The position numbers and the translations under genes are program-made. This document shows positions 53,615-62,545 of a DNA stretch of 64,000 nucleotides, in pieces. The DNA is from Cellulomonas hominis. Lineage in GTDB: Bacteria > Actinomycetota > Actinomycetes > Actinomycetales > Cellulomonadaceae. The DNA lies in the NCBI RefSeq assembly GCF_014201095.1, contig NZ_JACHDN010000001.1, forward strand, positions 3,968,001 to 4,032,000. Reading direction: 5' to 3'. Within the stretch, counting starts at the first letter, position 1. Each line of letters starts with the position of its first letter. The notes under the pieces are model-generated. The model was not told the origin of the DNA, searched no databases, and saw nothing but the letters and a program-made list of their open reading frames with translations.

Positions 53615-56491
53615 GTGGCACGACGCGACACGACCCGCGACCCCGAGGAGCTGTCCCCGGCCGAGCGCTACGCCGCGGCCCGGCGGCGGGCCCAGGCGGA
53701 GCGCACCGAGCTCGCCCGGTTCCGGGCGCTGCTGGACTTCCCCCTCGACGACTTCCAGGCGGAGGCCTGCGAGGCGGTGGAGCACGGCAGCGGCGTGCTG
53801 GTCGCCGCCCCGACCGGTGCCGGCAAGACCGTGGTCGGCGAGTTCGCCGTGCACCTGGCCCTCGCCACCAGCCGCAAGGCGTTCTACACGACGCCGATCA
53901 AGGCGCTGTCGAACCAGAAGTACAACGACCTGGTCCGCCGCTACGGCGCCGGCCAGGTCGGACTGCTGACCGGCGACACCACCCAGAACGGCGAGGCGCC
54001 CGTGGTCGTGATGACCACCGAGGTGCTGCGCAACATGCTCTACGCCGGGTCCAGCACGCTCGACGGCCTCGGGTACGTGGTCATGGACGAGGTGCACTAC
54101 CTCGCCGACCGGTTCCGCGGCCCGGTGTGGGAGGAGGTGATCATCCACCTGCCCGACGACGTGCAGCTGGTGTCGCTGTCCGCCACCGTGTCGAACGCCG
54201 AGGAGTTCGGCGACTGGCTGCGCACCGTGCGCGGGGACACCGCGGTCGTGGTCAGCGAGCACCGGCCCGTCCCGCTCGGCCAGCACGTGCTGGTGCGCGA
54301 CGACCTGCTGGACCTCTACGCGGGGCACGTGGACCCCACGGCGCCGGGCGCGAACCCGCCGATCAACCCCGAGCTCGCGCACCTGCTGCGCCGCGCCGAG
54401 CGGTCCGGCGACGGCCCGCACCGGGGGCGCCGGGGCGCGGGGGACCGCGGGTTCCGGGGCCCGGGCGGCCGGCGCCGCGACGGCGGTCCCGGCGGGGGAC
54501 CGGGCGGGCCGGGCGGGCCGGGCGGCGGTGGGCCGCGGCCCGTGCCGCGGCCGGTCATGGTCGACGTGCTCGACGAGGCGGGGCTGCTGCCCGCGATCGT
54601 GTTCATCTTCTCCCGGGCGGGGTGCGACGCCGCGGTCGCCCAGTGCCTCGCGGGCGGGCTGCGGCTGACGTCGCCGGCCGAGCAGGAGGAGATCCGGCTG
54701 ATCGCCGAGTCCCGGTGCGCGTCCATCCCGCAGGAGGACCTGGACGTCGTCGGGTACTGGGGCTTCGTGGACGCCCTCGTCCGCGGCGTCGCGGCGCACC
54801 ACGCCGGGATGCTGCCGGCGTTCAAGGAGACGGTCGAGGAGGCGTTCGTCCGCGGCCTGGTCAAGGTCGTCTTCGCGACCGAGACGCTGGCCCTGGGCAT
54901 CAACATGCCCGCGCGGTCCGTGGTGCTGGAGAAGCTGGTCAAGTGGGACGGCTCGCACCACGTCGACATCACGCCGGGGGAGTACACGCAGCTCACCGGG
55001 CGGGCCGGGCGGCGCGGCATCGACACCGAGGGGCACGCGGTCGTCGTCGGGCGGGGCGACCTGGACCCGATGGCGCTGGCCGGCCTGGCGTCGAAGCGGC
55101 TGTACCCCCTGCGGTCGGCGTTCCGGCCGACGTACAACATGGCGGTCAACCTGGTGGCGCAGGTCGGGAGGGTCCGGGCGCGCGAGGTGCTGGAGACGTC
55201 GTTCGCGCAGTTCCAGGCGGACCGCGGCGTCGTCGGGCTGGCCCGGCAGGCGCAGAGCCACGCGGAGGCCCTGGAGGGCTACGCGGAGGCGATGTCCTGC
55301 CATCTCGGGGACTTCCGGGAGTACTGGTCGCTGCGCCGGGAGATCGGGGACCGGGAGAAGGGCGTGCACCGGGCGAACGCGGCGGCGCGGCGGGAGCAGG
55401 CGGCGCGCAGCCTCAGCGGGCTGGGGGTCGGGGACGTGGTGTCGGTGCCGAGCGGGCGGCGCGCGACGCACGCCGTCGTCGTCGAGCCGGGGTCCGCGGG
55501 CGGGTTCGAGGGCGCGCGCCCGCTGGTGCTCACCACGGAGCGCGAGGTGCGCCGGCTGTCGGTGCAGGAGGTCGGCGACGGCGTGCGGACCGTCGGGCGG
55601 CTGCGGGTGCCGAAGGGCTTCTCGGCGCGCGCCGCCTCGCACCGGCGGGACCTCGCGGCGGCGCTGCGGGCCGAGATCGCGGCCGGGAAGGTCAGCGGCG
55701 CGGCCCCGTCCCGCCGGCGGGGCAAGGCCGTCGCGCAGGACGAGGACGAGGCGATCGCCGCGCTGCGCCGCCGGCTGCGCGCGCACCCCTGCCACGCCTG
55801 CCCGGACCGCGAGGAGCACGCCCGGTGGGCGGAGCGCTGGCAGCGGCTTGAGGGGGAGCACCGCGCGCTGGTCCGCCGCATCGAGGGCCGCACCGGCTCG
55901 ATCGCCACGGTGTTCGACCGGATCTGCGACGTGCTGGACCAGCTCGGGTACCTCGCGCGGCGCGACGGGGACACCCGCGTGACCGAGGACGGCCAGTGGC
56001 TGCGCCGGCTGTACGCCGAGAACGACCTGCTGCTGGCCGAGTGCCTGCGCCGCGGGGCGTGGGAGGACCTGGACGTGCCGGGGCTGGCGGCGGCGGTGTC
56101 GGCGGTCGTGTACTCCGCGCGCCGGGACGACCGGGACCGCAACCCGTCGGTGCCGGGCGGGCCGGCGGGCCGCCTCGGTGTCGCGCTGGACGCCACCACC
56201 CGGATCTGGTCGGAGCTCGACGACCTCGAGACCGCGCACCGGCTGGAGACCGTGCAGCCGCTCGACCTCGGGCTCGTGACCCCGGTGCACCGCTGGGCGG
56301 CCGGGCGCGGGCTCGACGCGGTGCTGCGGGACGCGGACATCGCCGCCGGCGACTTCGTCCGGTGGTGCAAGCAGGTGATCGACGTGCTGGACCAGGTGGC
56401 GAAGGCCGCCCCGGACGCGCGGCTGCGCGAGACGGCGCACAAGGCCGTGGGGGCGGTGCGCCGCGGGGTCGTCGCGTACGCGGGGACATGA
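53615..56491 (+). CDS. helY: Ski2/Mtr4-like DEVH RNA helicase HelY
   Basis: 958 residues from the GTG 6 nt after a TAGGGT box; a GTG two codons upstream directly abuts that box and is less likely. Walker A APTGAGKTVVGEF near 65, DEVH in MDEVHYLADRFRGPVW near 158, SLSATVSNAEEF (motif III), and the second RecA domain with HHAGMLPAFKETVEEAF, LALGINMPARSVV and QLTGRAGRRGID. A Gly/Arg-rich loop (~268-312) interrupts the region between the RecA domains. The C-terminal DSHCT domain ends the protein. Likely roles: structured RNA turnover or processing. Confidence 0.93.
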   Translation: MARRDTTRDPEELSPAERYAAARRRAQAERTELARFRALLDFPLDDFQAEACEAVEHGSGVLVAAPTGAGKTVVGEFAVHLALATSRKAFYTTPIKALSNQKYNDLVRRYGAGQVGLLTGDTTQNGEAPVVVMTTEVLRNMLYAGSSTLDGLGYVVMDEVHYLADRFRGPVWEEVIIHLPDDVQLVSLSATVSNAEEFGDWLRTVRGDTAVVVSEHRPVPLGQHVLVRDDLLDLYAGHVDPTAPGANPPINPELAHLLRRAERSGDGPHRGRRGAGDRGFRGPGGRRRDGGPGGGPGGPGGPGGGGPRPVPRPVMVDVLDEAGLLPAIVFIFSRAGCDAAVAQCLAGGLRLTSPAEQEEIRLIAESRCASIPQEDLDVVGYWGFVDALVRGVAAHHAGMLPAFKETVEEAFVRGLVKVVFATETLALGINMPARSVVLEKLVKWDGSHHVDITPGEYTQLTGRAGRRGIDTEGHAVVVGRGDLDPMALAGLASKRLYPLRSAFRPTYNMAVNLVAQVGRVRAREVLETSFAQFQADRGVVGLARQAQSHAEALEGYAEAMSCHLGDFREYWSLRREIGDREKGVHRANAAARREQAARSLSGLGVGDVVSVPSGRRATHAVVVEPGSAGGFEGARPLVLTTEREVRRLSVQEVGDGVRTVGRLRVPKGFSARAASHRRDLAAALRAEIAAGKVSGAAPSRRRGKAVAQDEDEAIAALRRRLRAHPCHACPDREEHARWAERWQRLEGEHRALVRRIEGRTGSIATVFDRICDVLDQLGYLARRDGDTRVTEDGQWLRRLYAENDLLLAECLRRGAWEDLDVPGLAAAVSAVVYSARRDDRDRNPSVPGGPAGRLGVALDATTRIWSELDDLETAHRLETVQPLDLGLVTPVHRWAAGRGLDAVLRDADIAAGDFVRWCKQVIDVLDQVAKAAPDARLRETAHKAVGAVRRGVVAYAGT

Positions 56492-56524
56492 CGGACCCGA
56501 TCGGCGGTTGCGCGCACGGGAGGC

Positions 56525-56530
56525 TACTGT
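56525..56530 (+). promoter_or_regulatory. -10 box of amidohydrolase gene (leaderless)
   Basis: TACTGT, 6 nt before the GTG start. Confidence 0.45.
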
Positions 56531-56536
56531 CCGTCC

Positions 56537-58096
56537 GTGACCTCGACGCTCTACCGGGGCGGCACGGTGCTGACGCCCGACGTGCCCGCCGCCACCGCCC
56601 TGCTCGTGGCCGACGGCAGGTTCGCGTGGGTCGGGGCCGCGGCGGACGCGCCGGAGGCGGATGAGGTCGTCGAGCTCGGCGGCGCGCTGGTCACGCCCGG
56701 ATTCGTCGACGCGCACGCGCACGTGCTGGACACGGGCCTGCGGCTGGACGCGCTGGACCTGTCCGGGGCGCGCCGGGTGGACGACGTGCTGGCGGCCGTC
56801 CGGGACGCCGTGGACGGGCCGCTCGGGCGGCGGCTCGCGTCCGACGGGGCGCCGCTGACCGGGTACGGCTGGGACGAGCACGCCTGGGACGAGGGCCGGG
56901 CGCCGACACGCGCGGAGGTCGACGCCGCCGCCGGGGGCGCGCCGGTGTACCTCGGACGGGTGGACCTGCACTCCGGGGTGGTCTCGACGTCGTTCGCCCA
57001 GGTGCTCGGCCTGCCCGCGCTGCCCGGCTGGCACGAGGACGGGCAGGTCACCGGCGAGGCCCACGCGGCGGCGCGGACCGCGGTGCGCGAGGCCGCCGGC
57101 GCGCGGCGGGCCGAGCTCGACGAGCGGGCGCTGGCCGCCGCGGCGCGGGCCGGGATCGTGGCCCTGCACGAGCAGAGCGTCCCGCACGCCGACACGCGCG
57201 TGGGGCTGGCGGACCTGCTGGCGCGCACGGCCGACCCCGCCTCGGGCCTGCCGCTCGTCGTCGGGTACCGCGCGGAGCGCTGCGAGACCACCGACGACGC
57301 CCGCGAGCTGCTGGCGGCCGTGCCGGGCCTGACCGGGATCGGCGGCGACCTGGCCGTCGACGGGTCGCTGGGCAGCCGCACCGCGGCGCTGCGGGCCCCG
57401 TACGCCGACGCGCCCGGGGACGCCGGGCAGCTGGACCTCACCGCCGAGCAGGTGAGCAACCACGTCGCCGCGGTCACCCGCGCGGGGGTCCAGGCGGCGT
57501 TCCACGTCATCGGCGACCGCGCGATGGACGAGGTGCTGCTCGGGTTCCGGGCGGCGGCCGAGGTCGAGGGCGTCGAGGGGGTGCGCCGCGCGGGGCACCG
57601 GCTCGAGCACGCCTCGATGCTGGACGCGCCCGCCCTGGCCACTCTGGTGCTGCTCGGGCTCACCGTCTCCGCGCAGCCGGCGTTCGACGCGGCCTGGGGC
57701 GGCGACGGCGGCCTGTACGCCGCGCGGCTGGGCGCGGGCCGGGCCGCGTCGCTGCACCCGCTGGCCGACCTGCGCGCCGCGGGCGTGCCGCTGGCGTTCG
57801 GCTCGGACAGCCCGGTGACCCCGTTCGACCCCTGGGGCGCGGTGCGCGCCGCGGCGCGGCACCGGACCGCCGACCAGCGGCTGCCGGTCGCCGCGGCCCT
57901 CGCGGCGCACGCGCGCGGCGGGTGGCTCGCGGCCGGTTCGACCGAGCCGGACGCGGGGCTGCTGCGCGTCGGGGCGCCGGCCGACCTGGCGGTCTGGGGG
58001 AGCGCGGGGCTGCCGGCGCTGGACCCCGGCGACCCGGCGCCGGACTGCCTCCGGACCGTCCGCGCCGGGGTGGTCCTGCACGACGCCCTCGGGTGA
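56537..58096 (+). CDS. Amidohydrolase (YtcJ/exoenzyme-regulatory family)
   Basis: 519 residues. Metal-site motif VDAHAHVLDTGLRLD near 56-70, a long insertion domain, then GGDLAVDGSLGSRTAAL near 271, HVIGDRAMDEVL near 317, and LAFGSDSPVTPFDPWG near 418, the YtcJ-type end. The substrate cannot be read from sequence. Single-gene unit between helY and the non-coding stretch. Confidence 0.88.
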   Translation: MTSTLYRGGTVLTPDVPAATALLVADGRFAWVGAAADAPEADEVVELGGALVTPGFVDAHAHVLDTGLRLDALDLSGARRVDDVLAAVRDAVDGPLGRRLASDGAPLTGYGWDEHAWDEGRAPTRAEVDAAAGGAPVYLGRVDLHSGVVSTSFAQVLGLPALPGWHEDGQVTGEAHAAARTAVREAAGARRAELDERALAAAARAGIVALHEQSVPHADTRVGLADLLARTADPASGLPLVVGYRAERCETTDDARELLAAVPGLTGIGGDLAVDGSLGSRTAALRAPYADAPGDAGQLDLTAEQVSNHVAAVTRAGVQAAFHVIGDRAMDEVLLGFRAAAEVEGVEGVRRAGHRLEHASMLDAPALATLVLLGLTVSAQPAFDAAWGGDGGLYAARLGAGRAASLHPLADLRAAGVPLAFGSDSPVTPFDPWGAVRAAARHRTADQRLPVAAALAAHARGGWLAAGSTEPDAGLLRVGAPADLAVWGSAGLPALDPGDPAPDCLRTVRAGVVLHDALG

Positions 58097-58265
58097 TCCG
58101 GCGGACGGGTGAACCCGCGCCCGGGCGCACCCGGACCCGTCACCCGGGGCCGTTCCCGACACGCCGGACGACACGCCGAACCGGTCTGGCGATCCGGACA
58201 AACCGGGGCGCGCTCGGCGCCCGCCCTGACCTCGGCGGATGCCGGTGACCTGCCCCGGGGGGCCC

Positions 58266-58293
58266 TTGACACCCCCGGTCGTTTCGGTAGGTT
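58266..58293 (+). promoter_or_regulatory. Consensus-like promoter upstream of structured RNA
   Basis: TTGACA, a 16-bp spacer, TAGGTT: the best -35/-10 pair in the window. Transcription would start near 58300, about 207 nt before the lnt start. Confidence 0.7.
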
Positions 58294-58299
58294 CTCGGC

Positions 58300-58494
58300 A
58301 GTGGTCCGGACGACGGCGCCCGGAGCGGCAGCCGCTGAGGGGGCGGACATCGGCGGACCACGTCGGGCTCCGACCAGGCCCGCGTGTTCACTAGAGAACG
58401 GGCACCGCTCCGCGGTGTCGTGCGGTACGAAGGACACGCGGGCCGGTCGGTCGGCCCGGGCCCGGGGGCGGCCCCGACGGACAGCCGGGTGCCG
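58300..58494 (+). ncRNA. Structured leader or small RNA upstream of lnt
   Basis: Part of a 410-nt stretch (58097-58506) with no convincing gene. Predicted pairings: GTGGTCCG at 58301 with CGGACCAC at 58354 (8 bp, starting at the expected 5' end), an inner AGCGG/CCGCT hairpin, ACCGC-TCC-GCGGT downstream, and CGGGCC/GGCCCG near the end. lnt has its own -10 box afterwards, so this may be a separate RNA. It does not match tmRNA, RNase P RNA, SRP RNA or 6C RNA by eye. Confidence 0.4.
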
Positions 58495-58500
58495 TACCCT
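58495..58500 (+). promoter_or_regulatory. -10 box of lnt (leaderless)
   Basis: TACCCT, 6 nt before the GTG of lnt. Confidence 0.45.
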
Positions 58501-58506
58501 GGCGCG

Positions 58507-60072
58507 GTGCCCCGACGTGACCCCTCCCGCTGGTGGAGCGCGGTCCTGGCGCTCCTCGGCGGGCTCCTCACGTGGTCCGCGTTCCCCGACCTCGGCTGGT
58601 GGTACGCCGCCGCCCCGGGGATGGCCCTGCTGTTCCTCGCGATGCGGCGCGACAGCGCCCGGTGGAACGCCCTCGTCGGCCTGATCTGGGGCGTCGCCTT
58701 CTTCCTGCCGCTGCTCACCTGGGCCGACGACGCGGTCGGTGCGGTGCCGTGGGTGGCGCTGTCCGTGGCGGAGGCCGGCTTCGTCGCGCTGTTCGCCGCC
58801 GCGTGGTCCTGGGCCCGCCGCGGCGAGGCGGTGTGGCGGCGCGGGTCGCTGCAGATCGTGGTGTTCGCGGTGCTCTGGGTCGCGGTCGAGGAGCTGCGCT
58901 CGATCTGGCCGTTCGGCGGGTTCCCCTGGGGGCGGCTCGCGTTCTCCCAGGCCGACTCGCCCGTGCTCGCGCTCGCCCGGCTCGGGGGCGCGCCGCTGGT
59001 GTCGTTCGTCGTCGCCGCCGCCGGCGCCGCGCTCGCCCTCGCCTGGACCGCCGCCCGTCGGTTCGCCCTGCTGCCCACGCTGGGGCGGCTGGCCCTGGCC
59101 GTCGCGCTCGTGGTGGTCGGTCTGCTCGTCCCGATGGACACGCGCGCAGAGGAAGGCACGCTCACCGCCGGCGCCGTGCAGGGCAACGTGTCCGAGCCGG
59201 GGCTGCACGCGTTCGACCGGCGGCGGGAGGTGCTGGACAACCACGTGGCCGGGACGTACGCGCTGCTCGACCAGGTGGCTCCGGGCGACCTCGACGTCGT
59301 GCTGTGGCCGGAGAACGGCACCGACATCGACCCGCAGGTGGACGCCGGGGCGGCCGCGGCGATCGACGGGGCCGCGCAGGCGGTCGGCGCGCCGGTCCTC
59401 GTCGGGACGATCGAGTACCCGGAGTCCGGCGGGCGGTACAACACGTCGATCCTCTGGGCGCCGGGCGAGGGCCCGGTGGCGCGGTACTCCAAGCAGCGTC
59501 CCGCGCCGTTCGCCGAGTACATCCCGCTGCGCGACCTGGTCCGGCCGTTCTCGTCGGCCGTCGACCTCGTGCAGCACGACATGATCGCCGGCACCGAGCC
59601 CGGCGTGATCCCGCTGGAGTCCGCGCGGCTCGGGCGCACCGTGCGGATCGGCGACGTCATCTGCTTCGAGGTCGCCTACGACCCGATCGTCCGGGAGAGC
59701 GTGCGCGAGGGCGCCGAGGTGCTGGTGGTGCAGACGAACAACGCGTCGTTCGGCTACTCGGCCGAGTCGACGCAGCAGCTCGCGATGTCCCGGCTGCGCG
59801 CCGTGGAGACCGGGCGCGCGACGGTCCAGGTCTCGACGGTCGGCGTGAGCGCCGTCATCAGCCCGAACGGCACGGTCGCGCAGAGCACCGGGCTGTTCAC
59901 GGCCGAGCAGCTCGTGGCCCGGCTGCCCCTGCGCCGGTCGACGACCCCGGCGGTGGCGATGGGCGCCTGGCCGAGCGGGATCGTGGGCGCGCTGGCGCTG
60001 GTGATGACCGGCGCCGGGATGGCCGGGGCGCGGCGGGTGCGCCGCGACGACCGCCCGGAGGCCGCTGCGTGA
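58507..60072 (+). CDS. lnt: Apolipoprotein N-acyltransferase
   Basis: 521 residues. Five to six N-terminal membrane helices (~10-215), a CN-hydrolase domain with the Glu-Lys-Cys triad in VVLWPENGTD (~268), YSKQRPAPFAEY (~327) and GDVICFEVAYDP (~385), and a C-terminal helix. Adds the third acyl chain to lipoproteins. The GTG chosen (MPRRDPSRWW) follows a -10 box by 6 nt; a start ~41 codons upstream reads non-coding sequence. Overlaps ppm1 by 4 nt, the actinobacterial Lnt-Ppm1 pairing. Confidence 0.92.
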   Translation: MPRRDPSRWWSAVLALLGGLLTWSAFPDLGWWYAAAPGMALLFLAMRRDSARWNALVGLIWGVAFFLPLLTWADDAVGAVPWVALSVAEAGFVALFAAAWSWARRGEAVWRRGSLQIVVFAVLWVAVEELRSIWPFGGFPWGRLAFSQADSPVLALARLGGAPLVSFVVAAAGAALALAWTAARRFALLPTLGRLALAVALVVVGLLVPMDTRAEEGTLTAGAVQGNVSEPGLHAFDRRREVLDNHVAGTYALLDQVAPGDLDVVLWPENGTDIDPQVDAGAAAAIDGAAQAVGAPVLVGTIEYPESGGRYNTSILWAPGEGPVARYSKQRPAPFAEYIPLRDLVRPFSSAVDLVQHDMIAGTEPGVIPLESARLGRTVRIGDVICFEVAYDPIVRESVREGAEVLVVQTNNASFGYSAESTQQLAMSRLRAVETGRATVQVSTVGVSAVISPNGTVAQSTGLFTAEQLVARLPLRRSTTPAVAMGAWPSGIVGALALVMTGAGMAGARRVRRDDRPEAAA

Positions 60073-60839
60073 CCGGGGCGACGCTGGTCGTGGTCCCGAC
60101 CTACGACGAGCGGGACAGCCTGCCGCGCGCGCTGCAGGCCCTGGCCCGCTGGGTGCCCGACGCCGACGTGCTGGTCGTGGACGACGCCTCGCCCGACGGC
60201 ACCGGCGAGCTCGCCGAGCGGCTGGCCGAGAAGGACGCCGCGGACCGGGGGCGCCGGGCGGTCCACGTGCTGCACCGCACCGGCAAGCAGGGACTCGGCA
60301 CCGCCTACGTGGCGGGGTTCCGCTGGGCGCTGGAGCGCGGGTACGGCACGGTCGTCGAGATGGACGCCGACGGGTCGCACCGGGCGGAGGACCTCCCGCG
60401 GCTGCTCGAGCGGGTGCCGGACGCCGAGCTCGTCATCGGCTCGCGCTGGGTGCGCGGCGGGCGGGTCGTGAACTGGCCGCTGCACCGCCAGCTGCTGTCC
60501 CGGGGCGCGAACGCCTACGCGTGGCTCGCGATGGGGCTGCCGGTGCGGGACTCCACGGCGGGCTTCCGGGCGTACCGGGCGGCGACGCTGGGCGGCCTGG
60601 CGCTGGACGAGGTCGCCTCCCACGGGTACTGCTTCCAGATCGACATGGCCTGGCGGGTGCTGCGCGCCGGCGGCCGGGTGGTCGAGGTGCCGATCACGTT
60701 CGTGGAGCGCGCCGAGGGCCGGTCGAAGATGAGCCGGTCCATCGTCGTCGAGGCGCTGGTGCGCGTGACCGTGTGGGGCGCGCAGGAGCGGGCGCGGCAG
60801 GTGCGCGACCTCCTGCGCCGCGGGCGGCGCCGCGGCTAG
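60069..60839 (+). CDS. ppm1: Polyprenol-phosphate mannosyltransferase (Ppm1, GT2)
   Basis: 256 residues, GT-A fold. VVPTYDERDSLPRAL at the N-terminus, VVDDASPDGTGE, EMDADGSH (DxD metal site near 100-107), and SYCFQ/H-type SHGYCFQIDMAWR near 180. Transfers mannose from GDP-mannose to polyprenyl phosphate, the donor for protein O-mannosylation and lipoglycans. It is fused to Lnt in M. tuberculosis, separate here. Confidence 0.93.
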   Translation: MTGATLVVVPTYDERDSLPRALQALARWVPDADVLVVDDASPDGTGELAERLAEKDAADRGRRAVHVLHRTGKQGLGTAYVAGFRWALERGYGTVVEMDADGSHRAEDLPRLLERVPDAELVIGSRWVRGGRVVNWPLHRQLLSRGANAYAWLAMGLPVRDSTAGFRAYRAATLGGLALDEVASHGYCFQIDMAWRVLRAGGRVVEVPITFVERAEGRSKMSRSIVVEALVRVTVWGAQERARQVRDLLRRGRRRG

Positions 60840-60861
60840 GCGGACGCTCCCGGGAACGACG

Positions 60862-60895
60862 ACGTGCCCCGCACCCGGTGGGGTGCGGGGCACGT
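60862..60895. terminator. Bidirectional terminator between ppm1 and rbpA
   Basis: A perfect 15-bp stem (ACGTGCCCCGCACCC / its complement) with a GGTG loop, placed between converging genes. Confidence 0.85.
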
Positions 60896-60908
60896 GCGTG
60901 CGGGGGGC

Positions 60909-61253
60909 TCAGGCGCTGCGGCGCAGCTTGCCGGCGCGGAGCAGGTCGAGGCGCTCGTCCAGCAGCTCCTCGAGCTCCTTGATGGTGCGGCGCTCGAGCA
61001 GCATGTCCCAGTGCGTGCGGGGCGGCTTCGTGGCCTTCGGCTCCGGCTTGGACGCGTCGCGCAGGAGCGCCTCCGCGCCGCACCGGCACTCCCACACCAC
61101 CGGGACGTCGGCCTCGACCGAGAACGGCAGGATGATCGTGTGCCCGTTCGGGCAGTCGTAGTAGGCCTGGAGACGCGGGGCGAAGTCGACGCCCTCGTCC
61201 GTCTCCATGCTGTGGGACCCGATGCGCATACCGCGCAGGGACCGGTTCGACAT
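60909..61253 (-). CDS. rbpA: RNA polymerase-binding protein RbpA
   Basis: 114 residues. SNRSLRGMRIGSHSMETDEG N-terminus (as MSNRSLRGMRIG...), zinc-type core with YYDCPNGHTIILPFS and WECRCGAEALL, and the C-terminal sigma-interacting domain (ERRTIKELEELLDERLDLL). Stabilises sigma-RNA polymerase-promoter complexes, and is specific to Actinobacteria. GGAGG lies 5 nt before the ATG. A sigma-R-like promoter lies upstream. Confidence 0.97.
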   Translation of the reverse strand: MSNRSLRGMRIGSHSMETDEGVDFAPRLQAYYDCPNGHTIILPFSVEADVPVVWECRCGAEALLRDASKPEPKATKPPRTHWDMLLERRTIKELEELLDERLDLLRAGKLRRSA

Positions 61254-61303
61254 CAGGACCTCCGTGCCTTGACGTGCAGACGTATTGCTTACTCGAGGTG
61301 CTC

Positions 61304-61329
61304 AACGTCCGGGGACCGTTCAGTGTTCC
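61304..61329 (-). promoter_or_regulatory. Sigma-R-like promoter of rbpA
   Basis: On the minus strand GGAAC, 18 nt, GTT; the sigma-R consensus of Streptomyces is GGAAT-N18-GTT and rbpA belongs to that disulphide-stress regulon there. Leader to the start ~45 nt. Confidence 0.6.
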
Positions 61330-61379
61330 AGTCTGTCGTGAAGGTCCCGTGAACGCGCGGCGAGCGGCTGCGGCGGACC

Positions 61380-62477
61380 TCAGGCGAGGGTCGCGTGCAC
61401 GGCCCGCCGGACCAGCTCGCGGTCGTCCGCGCCCTCGTGCCGCCAGCGTCGCTGCTGCTGGGCGCCGTTCCCGCGGTCCAGCAGCGCCGCGAGGTGCTCG
61501 CGCACCCAGGCCAGGTCGCCGGTCGACTCGAGCGCCGGCGTGACGTGCGTCACGAGCTCGTCGACCACCGCGGCGGCCGGGGCGGGCCGGCCGGTCCCGG
61601 GGGAGAGCAGGTCGCCGCCGAGGCCGGAGCGCGCGGCGCGCCACGCCGCGACCCGCACCACCTCGGTGCGCGGCTGCGGCCCCGGCTCCGCGCCGTCCGC
61701 GAGCGCCGTCTCCGCCAGCCCGCGCACCAGGGCGGCGAGCAGCACCGCGTCCTGCGGGTCGAGGCAGACGTCCGCGACCCGCACCTCGACCGTCGGGTAG
61801 CGGGCCGACAGCCGGGCGTCGAAGTAGACCATCCCGGTGTCGAGGATGGTCCCGCTGGCGACGAGCTCGGCGACGGTGCGCCGGTAGGTGGCGGCGTCGC
61901 CGAACGGGGCGGTCGGGCCGGCGGTCGGCCAGCGGCCCCAGACCTGGGACCGGAAGCTCTGGTAGCCGGAGTCGTCGCCGTGCCAGAACGGGCTGTTCGC
62001 GCTGAGGGCCAGCAGCACGGGGTTCCACCGGCGCAGGTGGTCGACGACCCGCACGCCCTCGGTGTCGTCCGCGACCTCGACGTGCACGTGGCAGCCGGAG
62101 GTGAGCTGGTCGCGGGCGGTCTGCCCGAACTGCTGCGCGATGTCCTGCGCCCGGCGGTTCACCACGACGCTCGGGTCGGCGGGGCGGGGCGAGGTCGCCA
62201 GCGCGGCGATCCGGGCGCCGGCGTGCTGCGCGGAGGCGTCCGCCCGCCACCGCCCCGCGCGCACCTCCTCCAGCAGCGCCGGCAGGTCGGCGCACGGGTG
62301 GGTGGAGGTCTCGATCTGCTCCTGGGCGAACTCCTTCTCCAGGGAGCCGCCCGGCTGGTCGGGGTCGTCGTCCCCGTCCTGGGTGGACGCGTGCTGCAGC
62401 GCGGCCGCCGCCACCGCCCGGGGCGCGCCGTCCTCCGACACCAGCAGGAACTCTTCCTCGACACCGATCGTCCGCAC
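61380..62477 (-). CDS. Carboxylate-amine ligase, GCS2 family (YbdK-like)
   Basis: 365 residues from the GTG giving RTIGVEEEFLLV. GCS2 motifs: GVEEEFLLV (metal-binding Glu), QIETSTHP near 68, SGCHVHVEV near 130-138 (His-x-His), and RVADVCLDPQDAVLLAALVRGL near 220. The family makes gamma-glutamyl-type bonds; weak glutamate-cysteine ligase activity is known for YbdK. Mycothiol users such as this have no need of glutathione, so the true substrate is open. Upstream of rbpA on the same strand. Confidence 0.88.
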   Translation of the reverse strand: MRTIGVEEEFLLVSEDGAPRAVAAAALQHASTQDGDDDPDQPGGSLEKEFAQEQIETSTHPCADLPALLEEVRAGRWRADASAQHAGARIAALATSPRPADPSVVVNRRAQDIAQQFGQTARDQLTSGCHVHVEVADDTEGVRVVDHLRRWNPVLLALSANSPFWHGDDSGYQSFRSQVWGRWPTAGPTAPFGDAATYRRTVAELVASGTILDTGMVYFDARLSARYPTVEVRVADVCLDPQDAVLLAALVRGLAETALADGAEPGPQPRTEVVRVAAWRAARSGLGGDLLSPGTGRPAPAAAVVDELVTHVTPALESTGDLAWVREHLAALLDRGNGAQQQRRWRHEGADDRELVRRAVHATLA

Positions 62478-62545
62478 GCACCGCAGTCTGACCGGCGGCG
62501 TCGCATCTGTCCTGCTGAGCGGGGTGGGCGGCGCCGCCCCGGCGC

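Noticed and set aside
52178-58201. Very long minus-strand open frame (2007 codons) opposite tatC, dgk, helY and the amidohydrolase
   Set aside because: Shadow frame caused by high GC; composition is Arg/Pro/Ala-rich without motifs, while the plus strand holds recognised genes.
58384-58506. Upstream GTG start that would add ~41 residues to Lnt
   Set aside because: The extension has no signal-like or conserved character, and a -10 box lies 6 nt before the internal GTG.
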